Origin: Syntrophaceae bacterium
Lineage (GTDB): Bacteria; Desulfobacterota; Syntrophia; Syntrophales; UBA5619
NCBI GenBank assembly: GCA_023249795.1
Contig: JAHFBU010000088.1
Location: forward strand, 1-7,037
Reading direction: 5' to 3'
Length of the DNA: 7,037 bases
Shown here: one piece after another, positions 1-6,687 of the stretch
Layout: every line of letters begins with the position of its first letter
Numbering within the stretch: position 1 is the first letter of the stretch
Translations under genes and position numbers: made by a program
Notes under the pieces: generated by a model
Seen by the model: only the letters and a program-made list of their open reading frames with translations
What the model was told of the DNA's origin: nothing
Databases searched by the model: none

Positions 1-3000
1 GCCGTATGCCGACGCCGGTTTCATCCGCGGCGAGTGCCGGAAAGGCGGGCGGCGCATGTCTGCCTCCGTCGTGAAGCGCGATCTGTTCCGGCAGATCGCC
101 GAAATCCCACGCCGCGAGATTTGTCTTCTCCCATGTCTTTGCAACCTTCGCAAAGGCCCGTGCGTCATCCTGATCGACGAACCCTTTGTCCAGCATCGCG
201 ATATCCCGACCCGCCGCGAGTTCCCGGTCTTTCCCGTCCACGACGGAATAGCGGAGCTTCAGGTGATCCTCAATCCCTTCCGGGGACCAGCGGTCGGAGG
301 GAATATTGACCCCGAACCGTTCGTAGATGAAGCGGCCGAGTGCGGTGATCAGTAAACCTTCATGGGGCATCCCGGCCACGATGACGTCGCAGGTCTCCGC
401 GAGCGGCATGAGCTTCTTGCGGTACTCCTTGGGAAGCCCCTTGAGGAGGGAGGCGATTTTCTCCCGGAGAAGGCCGGGGACGGCCCAGTCCAGAGCGGCC
501 GCGGAGACGGAGGGCGCCGCATGAACGGGAATCTTCAGCGTGACGCCATCCTCCGGCTTTCCCGGATCGTAGCGGTAAACGCAGTCCAGCTTCCAGCCGC
601 CGGTGGATACGGCTTCGGGGAATTGGGCGATCTCGGCTGCGTCGGGCGGTTTGACGAGCAGATCCTTTTCTTTCATCCGAAGGAAAGCGTCGCCGCCGCG
701 GTCGCGGATCAGCCGCTGGAGCGTCCGAATGTCGAAGATCCCAAAGAGGCGCTTTTCATAGAACTGCGCGATCTCCGCTTCCCCGACGAGGAGGTCGTGA
801 CGCCGCAGTTTTTCCTCCATACCGGTGATCTGCTCGATGAGTTTCATGTTGTGGATGAGGAAGGGGAGGGGACGAGAAACTTCACCCTCGACAAGGGCGC
901 TCTGGATGAAAATCCGGGAGGCCTCCGCGGGATCGATCCGGCCGAAGGAGAGCGGCCTGCCGGGAACGATGACCAGGCCGAAAAGGGTCACCTGCTCGGA
1001 GGCGACCACCTCGCCCCGGCTCTTTTCCCAGTGCGGGGAGGAATAGGTGCGCCGGCAGAGATCGCCTCCCAACTCCTCCAGCCAGGCGATTTCGATGTTG
1101 GCCGCCGTCCGGGCGAAGAGGCGCGACGTTTCGACCATCTCCGCGGCGACGATCCAGTTCCCCGCCCGGTTGAAGAGGCCGGAGCCGGGAAAGATCATCG
1201 CCTGCCGCCCCTGGGTGGCCGTGTAGAAGTTCTTCTCTTTCTTGACGGCGATGTGGCCGAGGTAGCCGCTCAGGATGGAGCGGTGGATGGCCGCGTAGAG
1301 GTCGGGGCCGGTTTTGGGTTTGTCGTCATTTCCAACTTCTTTGTCATTCCCGCGCAGGCGGGAATCCATTGTTTTTGAAGATGGGTGGACTCCCGCTTTC
1401 GCGGGAGTGACAAAAGAGGAGGCGGGAGTGACAGCGTGGTCTTTGGCATGCGCTGAGGTATTTGCTGAAAGAAATTTCTGTTCCGTCAGGATCGTCTGAA
1501 GCTGGTCATGGACATCCCGCCATTCCCTGATCCGCCGGTAGGAGAGGAAGTGGTCCCGGCAGAAGCGCCGGACCCGGTTCTGCGACTTCTGCGAATCACC
1601 ATCGTCGTGGCAACGCTGCCAGATCTTGAGCAGCGTGACGAAATCCGAGGCGGGGTCCTTGAAGAGCGCATGCATCTGATCCGCCTGCGCCTCTTTCTCG
1701 GCGGGACGCTCCCGCGGGTCCTGGACGGTGAGCGCCGCGGCGATGATGAGGATCTCCGGCAGGCATCCCTCTTTTTTGGCTTCGAGGATCATCCGGGCGA
1801 TCCGCGGGTCGATGGGGAGCCGGGCCATGATCCGCCCCCTCTCGGTCAGCCGCCAGGGCGATGAAATATCTTTGTCATTCCCTTTTTCTTTGTCATTCCC
1901 GCGCAGGCGGGAATCCATTGCCTTTGAGGGGGGCTGGACTCCCGCTTTCGCGGGAGTGACACTTTTTTCAACTTTCTCGATCGCCCCCAGCTCCAGCAGG
2001 ATGTCGATCCCGTCCTTCACGCTCTTCGGGGCGGGCGGGTCGATGAACGGAAAAGAGTCGACGTCTCCAAGCCCCAGCGAGAGCATTCTCAGGATGACCC
2101 CGGCCAGATTCGCGCGAAGAATCTCCGGCGAGGTATAGAGCGGCCGGCCGAGATAGTCCTCCTCCGAATAGAGGCGGATGCAGATCCCGTTCTGGACCCG
2201 GCCGCAGCGACCTTTCCGCTGGTCGGCGCTGCTGCGGGAGATCACGCGAACAGGAAGACCCGCCGTCCTTGAGCGGGGGTTGTAATAGGCAATGCGGGCA
2301 AGGCCGGTGTCGATCACAAAGCGGATGCCCGGAATCGTCAGTGACGTCTCCGCGACGTTGGTGGCGATCACGATCTTCCGTTGCGGCATCGTCTGGAAGA
2401 CCTGCTCCTGCTCGGCCCGCGAGAGACGGGAAAAGAGCGGCAGGATGGCGGCCTCTTCCCTGAGGCGGCCGGTCAGAAGCCCGCAGGTTTCGCGGATGTC
2501 GCGTTCCGTCGGCATGAAGATCAAAATATCGCCGGGCCTTCTCAGGCGGGTCAGCTCCTCGACGGCCCGAACCGCCGCATCGATGTGGGTGATCTCCTCC
2601 TTCTCTTCGAGATCGTGGTCGAGCGGTTCATACCGGACCTCGACCGGAAAGAGCCGTCCGGAAACCTCGATGATCGGGGCGTTGCCGAATGCGCGGGAGA
2701 ATTTCTCGGTGTCGATGGTCGCCGAGGTGATCACGACGCGGAGGTCGTGCCGTCGCCGGAGGATGTTTTTCAGGATCCCCAGGATGAAATCGATATTGAG
2801 GCTCCGCTCATGCGCCTCGTCCACGATAATCGTATCGTAGGCGCGAAGCAGCGGGTCGCCCTGGGCTTCCATCAGCAGGATGCCGTCGGTCATGACCTTC
2901 AGAAAGGCGTCGCGCGGCGGGGTTCGGTCGTCGAAACGGATCTTGTAGCCGACCGACCGGCCGATCGCTTCCCCCATCTCGTCGGCAATTCTCCGGGCGA

Positions 3001-3262
3001 CGGTGGTCGCCGCAATCCGTCGCGGCTGCGTGCAGCCGATCAGCCCGGCGAGGCCCCGGCCCGCCTCCAGGCACATCTTCGGGATCTGCGTGGTTTTCCC
3101 GGAGCCGGTTTCCCCGGTGACCACCACGACGGGATGTTTCCTGATGGCGGCTACGATATCGTGCTTCCTTGAGAGGATCGGGAGGGAAGGGGGATAGACG
3201 AGCCGCGGCAGACGGGCCCGGCGTTCGGCGATTCGTTTCTTGAGGGCTTCGGATTGGGACAA
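1..3262 (-). CDS. hrpA: ATP-dependent RNA helicase HrpA (DEAH-box), 3' end outside the window
   Basis: This is a cytoplasmic DEAH-box RNA helicase of the HrpA type, a family linked to mRNA processing and rescue of stalled ribosomes. Reading the minus strand from 3262 gives 1087 uninterrupted codons running off position 1. Visible motifs are Walker A GETGSGKTT (residues 50-58), DEAH (148-151), SAT (180-182), motif V ATNVAETSLTIPG and motif VI QRKGRCGR (348-355). A winged-helix/HA2 part, an OB-fold region (TYSSPHWEK, FPGSGLF) and a DUF3418-like C-terminal part follow. E. coli HrpA has about 1300 residues, so roughly 250 or more codons are missing at the left edge. There is no ATG. I chose TTG at 3262 because GGAG (3270-3273) lies 7 nt upstream; GTG at 3268 is in frame but only 1 nt from GGAG. 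Two in-frame palindromic repeats insert residues 435-457 and 618-640. Both avoid the conserved motifs, so the protein is probably functional. Confidence 0.95.
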   Translation of the reverse strand, partial: MSQSEALKKRIAERRARLPRLVYPPSLPILSRKHDIVAAIRKHPVVVVTGETGSGKTTQIPKMCLEAGRGLAGLIGCTQPRRIAATTVARRIADEMGEAIGRSVGYKIRFDDRTPPRDAFLKVMTDGILLMEAQGDPLLRAYDTIIVDEAHERSLNIDFILGILKNILRRRHDLRVVITSATIDTEKFSRAFGNAPIIEVSGRLFPVEVRYEPLDHDLEEKEEITHIDAAVRAVEELTRLRRPGDILIFMPTERDIRETCGLLTGRLREEAAILPLFSRLSRAEQEQVFQTMPQRKIVIATNVAETSLTIPGIRFVIDTGLARIAYYNPRSRTAGLPVRVISRSSADQRKGRCGRVQNGICIRLYSEEDYLGRPLYTSPEILRANLAGVILRMLSLGLGDVDSFPFIDPPAPKSVKDGIDILLELGAIEKVEKSVTPAKAGVQPPSKAMDSRLRGNDKEKGNDKDISSPWRLTERGRIMARLPIDPRIARMILEAKKEGCLPEILIIAAALTVQDPRERPAEKEAQADQMHALFKDPASDFVTLLKIWQRCHDDGDSQKSQNRVRRFCRDHFLSYRRIREWRDVHDQLQTILTEQKFLSANTSAHAKDHAVTPASSFVTPAKAGVHPSSKTMDSRLRGNDKEVGNDDKPKTGPDLYAAIHRSILSGYLGHIAVKKEKNFYTATQGRQAMIFPGSGLFNRAGNWIVAAEMVETSRLFARTAANIEIAWLEELGGDLCRRTYSSPHWEKSRGEVVASEQVTLFGLVIVPGRPLSFGRIDPAEASRIFIQSALVEGEVSRPLPFLIHNMKLIEQITGMEEKLRRHDLLVGEAEIAQFYEKRLFGIFDIRTLQRLIRDRGGDAFLRMKEKDLLVKPPDAAEIAQFPEAVSTGGWKLDCVYRYDPGKPEDGVTLKIPVHAAPSVSAAALDWAVPGLLREKIASLLKGLPKEYRKKLMPLAETCDVIVAGMPHEGLLITALGRFIYERFGVNIPSDRWSPEGIEDHLKLRYSVVDGKDRELAAGRDIAMLDKGFVDQDDARAFAKVAKTWEKTNLAAWDFGDLPEQIALHDGGRHAPPAFPALAADETGVGIR
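1343..1411. repeat. 69-bp palindromic repeat, copy B, inside hrpA
   Basis: The element starts GTCATTCCCGC and ends GCGGGAGTGAC, with terminal inverted repeats of 26 bp (22 of 26 matching). Each arm is itself a hairpin: ATTCCCGC/GCGGGAAT with loop GCAG, and ACTCCCGC/GCGGGAGT with loop TTTC. It lies in frame in hrpA, adding 23 codons (residues 618-640; VTPAKAGVH...SRLRGND). The site is between the stretch ending REWRDVHDQLQTILTEQKF and the one starting DLYAAIHRSILSGYL, which are joined by a short linker in E. coli HrpA. Partial copies of its ends flank it: GGCGGGAGTGAC at 1421-1432 and GTCATTTCC at 1325-1333. Such elements are widespread in proteobacterial genomes and are presumed to be non-autonomous REP- or MITE-like sequences. 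The family assignment is inference. Confidence 0.9.
1892..1960. repeat. 69-bp palindromic repeat, copy A, inside hrpA
   Basis: This second copy has the same length and orientation as the one at 1343-1411. The first 29 bases and last 26 bases of the two copies are identical. All six differences fall in the 14-bp centre. It adds 23 codons in frame to hrpA (residues 435-457; VTPAKAGVQ...SRLRGND) between LLELGAIE and WRLTERGRIMARLP, which is the tip of the winged-helix beta-hairpin region in the helicase family. A partial extra end, TTTGTCATTCCC, lies beside it at 1871-1882, separated from the full copy by a few T-rich bases. Confidence 0.9.
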
Positions 3263-3286
3263 ATTCACACTCCGTAAGTCGTACCT

Positions 3287-3364
3287 GTCACCCCGGCTTA
3301 AAGCCCGGGCCCGGTGGTTTCAGGACCGCCGGGAATGCCGGATCCCCGCTTTCATACGAATGAC
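3287..3364. repeat. Degenerate palindromic element related to the two in hrpA
   Basis: The segment begins GTCACCCCGGCTTAAAGCCCGGG and ends GGATCCCCGCTTTCATACGAATGAC, so both ends carry the GTCA/TGAC termini and the CCCCGCTTT core seen in the in-gene copies. The left arm still forms a hairpin around GGCTTAAAGCC. The right arm has lost its second half. It sits 25 bp upstream of the hrpA start. I infer it to be an eroded or divergent member of the same element class. Confidence 0.5.
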
Positions 3365-3569
3365 GACCGGGACGGGATCATACCCGCACCGCTTCCGGAT
3401 GTCAAAGACGACAATCTGACTCGTTGCGATGCGGTTGGATATCGGCATTCGCTTGTGCGTGATTACGGACAGCGATCGGATCGGCGGTTCGCCCCGATCG
3501 AGTTTGCAGTTGGCAGGGACTTAAATGTGGCGAATTATGAATCCAGCTTAACCTGCCCCCTATCTAATC

Positions 3570-3598
3570 TTTTCATTTATATTTTTATCTGTTATTAT
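3570..3598 (+). promoter_or_regulatory. Putative sigma70 promoter of the sensory operon
   Basis: TTTTCA at 3570-3575 (4 of 6 match to TTGACA) is followed after exactly 17 bp by TATTAT at 3593-3598 (5 of 6 match to TATAAT), inside the most AT-rich part of the intergenic region. Transcription would start near 3605 and leave a leader of about 140 nt before the ATG at 3749. This is the only well-spaced pair I saw upstream of the operon. AT-rich DNA yields chance matches, so confidence is moderate. Confidence 0.45.
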
Positions 3599-3677
3599 GC
3601 TCACTAAGCATTACAAATCACCATAGAGCAAGTCGCTGTCGCCTTTGCCGACAATCTGGCCGCCCGATGGAGGACAT

Positions 3678-3752
3678 ATGTTGATCCTGCAAAGGGGAAA
3701 TAGGTCTATAAACAACATCAGCATCAAGGCAAGGAGGTTATTGATAGCATGA
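3678..3752 (+). CDS. Possible 24-aa leader ORF overlapping the binding-protein start
   Basis: ATG at 3678 follows GGAGG (3669-3673) by 4 nt. It opens 24 codons ending in TGA at 3750-3752, which overlaps the next ATG as ATGA, an arrangement typical of translational coupling. The peptide begins MLILQRGN and ends SIKARRLLIA. The end resembles the short cytoplasmic lead-in of chemoreceptors and sensor kinases (NLSIKARLLL type), but no membrane helix follows. It could be a coupled leader peptide, a remnant of a lost sensor gene, or chance. I do not recognise a function. Confidence 0.33.
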   Translation: MLILQRGNRSINNISIKARRLLIA

Positions 3753-4942
3753 ACCAACGTCTATTCCATATCATGGTCATCGGAATTCTATTGACATGCA
3801 TGTCGATCAGCCACCCTGCGCCAACCGCTGCGGCGACGTGGGAGCCAGGTGTGAAGAAAACGCCAACCACGGTTGCCGCTGGAGCTCAAACAGGACCGAT
3901 GAGGGTCACCTTCATCAATCCGGGAATCTCTAATCCCAATGACCCCACGGGAGGGTTTTGGTTGTCCGTTTCGGCGGTGATGAAAGAGGCCGCCAGGCAA
4001 TTCAATATCGATCTGGAGGTCATTTACGCTGAACGGGACCATATCCGCATGCAGCAACAGGCGCGCGAAGTCGCAAAGAGGCCTCACCCACCCGATTACC
4101 TCATTGTGGTGAATGAAAAACTGGCTGCCGATGAAATGGTCAAAGCGGCTGATTCGGCCGGCCTGAAGGTATTGGTCATGTCAAACGGTTTTACCGGTGA
4201 GCAGGCGATCCAAATGGGGTCTCCTCGGAAAAAGTACAAGAACTGGATTGGCTCTCTTGTACCGGATAACCGATTCGGAGGCTACCAAATCGCCAAGCGA
4301 ATTATTGAACTGGCCAAAAATATGAGCGCCGCAAAGGATGGTCGGCTCCGGTTACTCGCAATTTCTGGAGATCCGGTTACTCCGGCACTGACGCAAAGAG
4401 TGGATGGGCTGAAAAAGGCCGTTTCCGAACATTCCAATGTGGAATTGCAGCAAGTTCTTATGGGCGAATTGCGGCAGGACAAGGCGCGTGAACAGACCCA
4501 AATCGCTCTGACGCGTTATCCGCAAACGGATTTGATTTGGGCAGCAAACGACCCCATGGCCATCGGCGCAATCGAAGGGGCCACAGAGGCAAAAAGACGG
4601 CCGGGCAAAGACGTCTTCATCGGGGGGTTGAATTGGGACGCACCTGCACTGGCGAGAGTCAAGGATGGATCTCTGGCGGTGTCGGTCGGGGGGCACTTCA
4701 TGATCGGGGGCTGTGCGTTGGTTCTGCTTCATGATTATCATCAAGGAAAAGATTTTGCGGATGAGGGCCTGGAGCTCCAAGCTCCCCTGTTCGGGTTGGT
4801 GGACGGCAAGAACGTTGATGCCTTCCTCGCCAAGTTTGGAGATCGAAACTGGAACAAAATCGATTTCACCAGATTGTCCAAAGTGAACAACAGGGACACC
4901 AAGAAATATAATTTCAGCGTGAAAACCCTTATTGGCATGTAG
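3749..4942 (+). CDS. Exported LuxP-like periplasmic binding protein (Peripla_BP_4 / sugar-type fold)
   Basis: This 397-residue protein starts with a signal peptide (hydrophobic residues 8-20, likely cleavage after AAA at 27-29), so it should be periplasmic. The mature part looks like a type I periplasmic binding protein. The first lobe opens with MRVTFINPGISNPNDP, then GGFWLSVSAVMKEAARQFNIDL and DYLIVVNEK. Later come IGSLVPDNRFGGYQIAKRI, the hinge-type stretch LLAISGDP, DLIWAANDPMAIGAIEGATEA and VFIGGLNWDAPALARVKDGS. The order and spacing recall LuxP and ribose-binding proteins; the ligand cannot be read from sequence. AAGGAGG at 3731-3737 lies 11 nt before the ATG, a slightly long spacing, and no better in-frame start exists. 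No transporter permease or ATPase gene is nearby. A membrane sensor follows after 25 nt, so a ligand-presenting role is inferred. Confidence 0.88.
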   Translation: MNQRLFHIMVIGILLTCMSISHPAPTAAATWEPGVKKTPTTVAAGAQTGPMRVTFINPGISNPNDPTGGFWLSVSAVMKEAARQFNIDLEVIYAERDHIRMQQQAREVAKRPHPPDYLIVVNEKLAADEMVKAADSAGLKVLVMSNGFTGEQAIQMGSPRKKYKNWIGSLVPDNRFGGYQIAKRIIELAKNMSAAKDGRLRLLAISGDPVTPALTQRVDGLKKAVSEHSNVELQQVLMGELRQDKAREQTQIALTRYPQTDLIWAANDPMAIGAIEGATEAKRRPGKDVFIGGLNWDAPALARVKDGSLAVSVGGHFMIGGCALVLLHDYHQGKDFADEGLELQAPLFGLVDGKNVDAFLAKFGDRNWNKIDFTRLSKVNNRDTKKYNFSVKTLIGM

Positions 4943-4967
4943 CGGTTGTTCATTATCGGGAGCACCT

Positions 4968-6629
4968 ATGTGGAAAACCAACTTGGTAGCCGTTCTCACT
5001 GCCAGCCTGCAACGGAAACTGATGCTGGCGCTCATGGCCATAGCAACCGTCGTTATCGGCGTCGGAGGAATTTACCTGCTCGGCAGCCAGCAGCAAAGCG
5101 CGTCAGCCGGATTGGAGGCGCGTGCGGTCTACATGGCTGGCATGCTGAGCAAGACCTTGGCGGGACCGTTATGGAATATTGACCTGAAATCGATTCAGGA
5201 TCAACTGGATATGGTCATGTCTGATCCCGAGATCTATTCCGTCGCGCTCTATCAGGGTGAACAGAAACAGCCCCTGGTTTCGAAAAAGCGCGATGGTCAG
5301 CCATCTGACGGCATTGAGCGAGACAGCCCGGTCATCTTCGTGCGTGACCTTCCGCTGCCGCCTGTCCAACTGGGCAGGGTGCGCATCGTTTATACCCGCG
5401 GCTACATGTATCAGGCGCTCCGGCAGACGCGCATGCTGATTCTGGCAGGCATTCTTTGCCTCCTCGTGTCTCTCTCCACCGCTACCTATGTCCTGCTCAG
5501 ACGAATGGTGCAGAAGCCCATCGGAGAACTGCTTGCCATGGCGCACCGGATCGCCGAGGGTGATTTAGAAGTAAGAATACCCGTCACGTCCCGCGATGAG
5601 ATCGGTCTTCTCTGTGACAAATTCAATGATATGACCAACAAACTCAAACAGACAATGGATGGACTCAGCAGAAGCGAACAGAATTACAGGAACATCAATG
5701 TAACTCTGGAATCTCTTGTCCTGGAGCGCACCGCCGAACTCCGGTTATTGCTTCATTCTGCCGGCGAGGGGATATTCGGGGTGGATGCCACGGGGAAGCT
5801 GACCTTCATCAATCCTGCCGCGTTTCGCATGCTGGGGTTTGCCGAAGAGGAGATGAAGGGCAAGGGAGTGCATGGCCTCATCCACCATTCCCATGGGGAC
5901 GGCTCCTGCTACCCGGTGGAAGACTCTCCAATGTACGCCTCCTATGCCAGAGGGACGGGAAACCATGTAAAGGATGAAGTGCTCTGGCGCAAGGACGGCA
6001 GCAGTTTTCCAGCGGATTATTCCAGTACGCCGATCATCCAGGACAGCAATGTCAAGGGCGCGGTTGTGATCTTCCACGACATCACCGAACGCAAGCAGGC
6101 CGAACTGAATCTTGCCGAGAGCCGCGCGACCATTGTGGCGTTGATCAATTCGATTCCGGATCTGATTTTTTACAAGAATCCACAAGGCGTATACCTTGGC
6201 TCCAACAGCGCATTCGGCGAGCTGGTTGGACGACCCGTCTCCGAAATCACCGGCAAGACCGACTATGACCTTTTTTCGAACGAGATCGCCGATATCTCCG
6301 TTGCGAAAGATGCCGCCATGTTGTCCTCGCTGGAACCACAATCCAACGAAGAGTGGGTCCATTATCCGGATGGTCGGAGACTCTTGCTCGACACGCTGAA
6401 GAGCCCATTCTGGGATGGTGAAGGCAAACTGCTCGGCATACTGGGCATCAGCAGGGACATCACCGGGCGCCAGCAGGCGGAAAAAGAGCTGAAGGCGCGG
6501 ATGGAAGATCTGGAGAGGTTCTCCCGCCTGACCATCAACCGCGAGGAACGGATGATCGAACTCAAGGAGGAAGTCAACGCCTTCCTGACCCAGATAGGCA
6601 AGGAAGCAAAGTACAATATTGTCGAGTAA
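4968..6629 (+). CDS. Membrane sensor with periplasmic domain, HAMP and two PAS domains, no output domain
   Basis: This 553-residue inner-membrane protein has TM1 at about 18-38 and a periplasmic domain at about 40-153 (with LAGPLWNIDL and DPEIYSVALYQ, a Cache/CHASE8-like style). TM2 (about 156-177) is followed by HAMP (about 178-230; P184, DEIG at 210-213). A short coil leads to PAS1 (about 258-375, ending VIFHDITERKQAE) and PAS2 (about 385-500, ending GISRDITGRQQAE). The end is a charged coil, ERFSRLTINREERMIELKEE, of the type that normally links PAS domains to a kinase. The protein stops there: no phospho-acceptor H-box, HATPase, GGDEF, EAL or methyl-accepting domain is present. I chose ATG 4968 because GGGAG (4958-4962) lies 5 nt upstream. 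A TTG at 4932 would overlap the upstream gene and adds an atypical N-terminus. It probably relays binding-protein occupancy or a PAS signal to a separate partner. Confidence 0.92.
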   Translation: MWKTNLVAVLTASLQRKLMLALMAIATVVIGVGGIYLLGSQQQSASAGLEARAVYMAGMLSKTLAGPLWNIDLKSIQDQLDMVMSDPEIYSVALYQGEQKQPLVSKKRDGQPSDGIERDSPVIFVRDLPLPPVQLGRVRIVYTRGYMYQALRQTRMLILAGILCLLVSLSTATYVLLRRMVQKPIGELLAMAHRIAEGDLEVRIPVTSRDEIGLLCDKFNDMTNKLKQTMDGLSRSEQNYRNINVTLESLVLERTAELRLLLHSAGEGIFGVDATGKLTFINPAAFRMLGFAEEEMKGKGVHGLIHHSHGDGSCYPVEDSPMYASYARGTGNHVKDEVLWRKDGSSFPADYSSTPIIQDSNVKGAVVIFHDITERKQAELNLAESRATIVALINSIPDLIFYKNPQGVYLGSNSAFGELVGRPVSEITGKTDYDLFSNEIADISVAKDAAMLSSLEPQSNEEWVHYPDGRRLLLDTLKSPFWDGEGKLLGILGISRDITGRQQAEKELKARMEDLERFSRLTINREERMIELKEEVNAFLTQIGKEAKYNIVE

Positions 6630-6687
6630 GACATTGAGCAGGATTTAGTGTTTCAGAAGGGCAAAAAAATCAGGGGAGGGTAATACA

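Larger units (their letters stand above)
3269..3748. other. Intergenic region between divergent hrpA and the sensory operon
   Basis: This 480-bp stretch has no convincing gene of normal size. From left to right it holds the hrpA Shine-Dalgarno (GGAG read on minus, 3270-3273), a decayed palindromic element (3287-3364), an unremarkable GC-rich part with a small imperfect hairpin (3479-3499), an abruptly AT-rich segment (about 3560-3620) with a sigma70-like promoter facing right, and a leader of about 140 nt before the binding-protein gene. The leader contains a possible 24-codon ORF. I could not find a convincing promoter for hrpA on the minus strand. Confidence 0.7.

Noticed and set aside
362..1378. 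A 338-codon open frame on the plus strand, and others at 34-309, 1508-1864, 2292-2840 and 2381-3172
   Set aside because: They are antisense to hrpA, which shows intact helicase motifs throughout. Their translations have no recognisable domain and reflect GC-rich codon bias on the opposite strand.
1343..1960. A CRISPR array
   Set aside because: There are only two copies, 549 bp apart, with hrpA coding sequence between them and no regular spacers.
1..3262. hrpA as a pseudogene broken by the repeats
   Set aside because: Reading codon by codon, the frame is continuous from 3262 to position 2. Both inserts are 69 bp and stop-free in this phase, and every helicase motif is present.
3479..3499. 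A rho-independent terminator (GATCGG/CCGATC stem with an inner TTCG loop)
   Set aside because: The stem is imperfect and no T-run follows on either strand. No gene ends nearby.
3512..3557. An operator-like inverted repeat GGCAGG...CCTGCC upstream of the promoter
   Set aside because: The arms are only 6 bp with a 34-nt gap, which is expected by chance.
3314..3607. A 97-codon open frame in the intergenic region
   Set aside because: It begins inside the decayed palindromic element and runs through the promoter-like AT-rich segment. It has no ribosome binding site or recognisable protein features.
3608..3703. A short open frame in the leader reading TIEQVAVAFADNLAARWRTY
   Set aside because: It looks protein-like but has no start codon or ribosome binding site, and it is too short to assign. 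It may be a gene remnant.
3788..3802. A lipoprotein signal in the binding protein (LLTC at residues 14-17)
   Set aside because: The residue before Cys is Thr, which is outside the usual lipobox. A standard cleavage site at AAA 27-29 fits better.
4932..4967. A TTG start for the PAS sensor giving 12 extra residues
   Set aside because: It overlaps the end of the upstream gene and has no Shine-Dalgarno. ATG 4968 has GGGAG at good spacing and gives a normal membrane-protein N-terminus.
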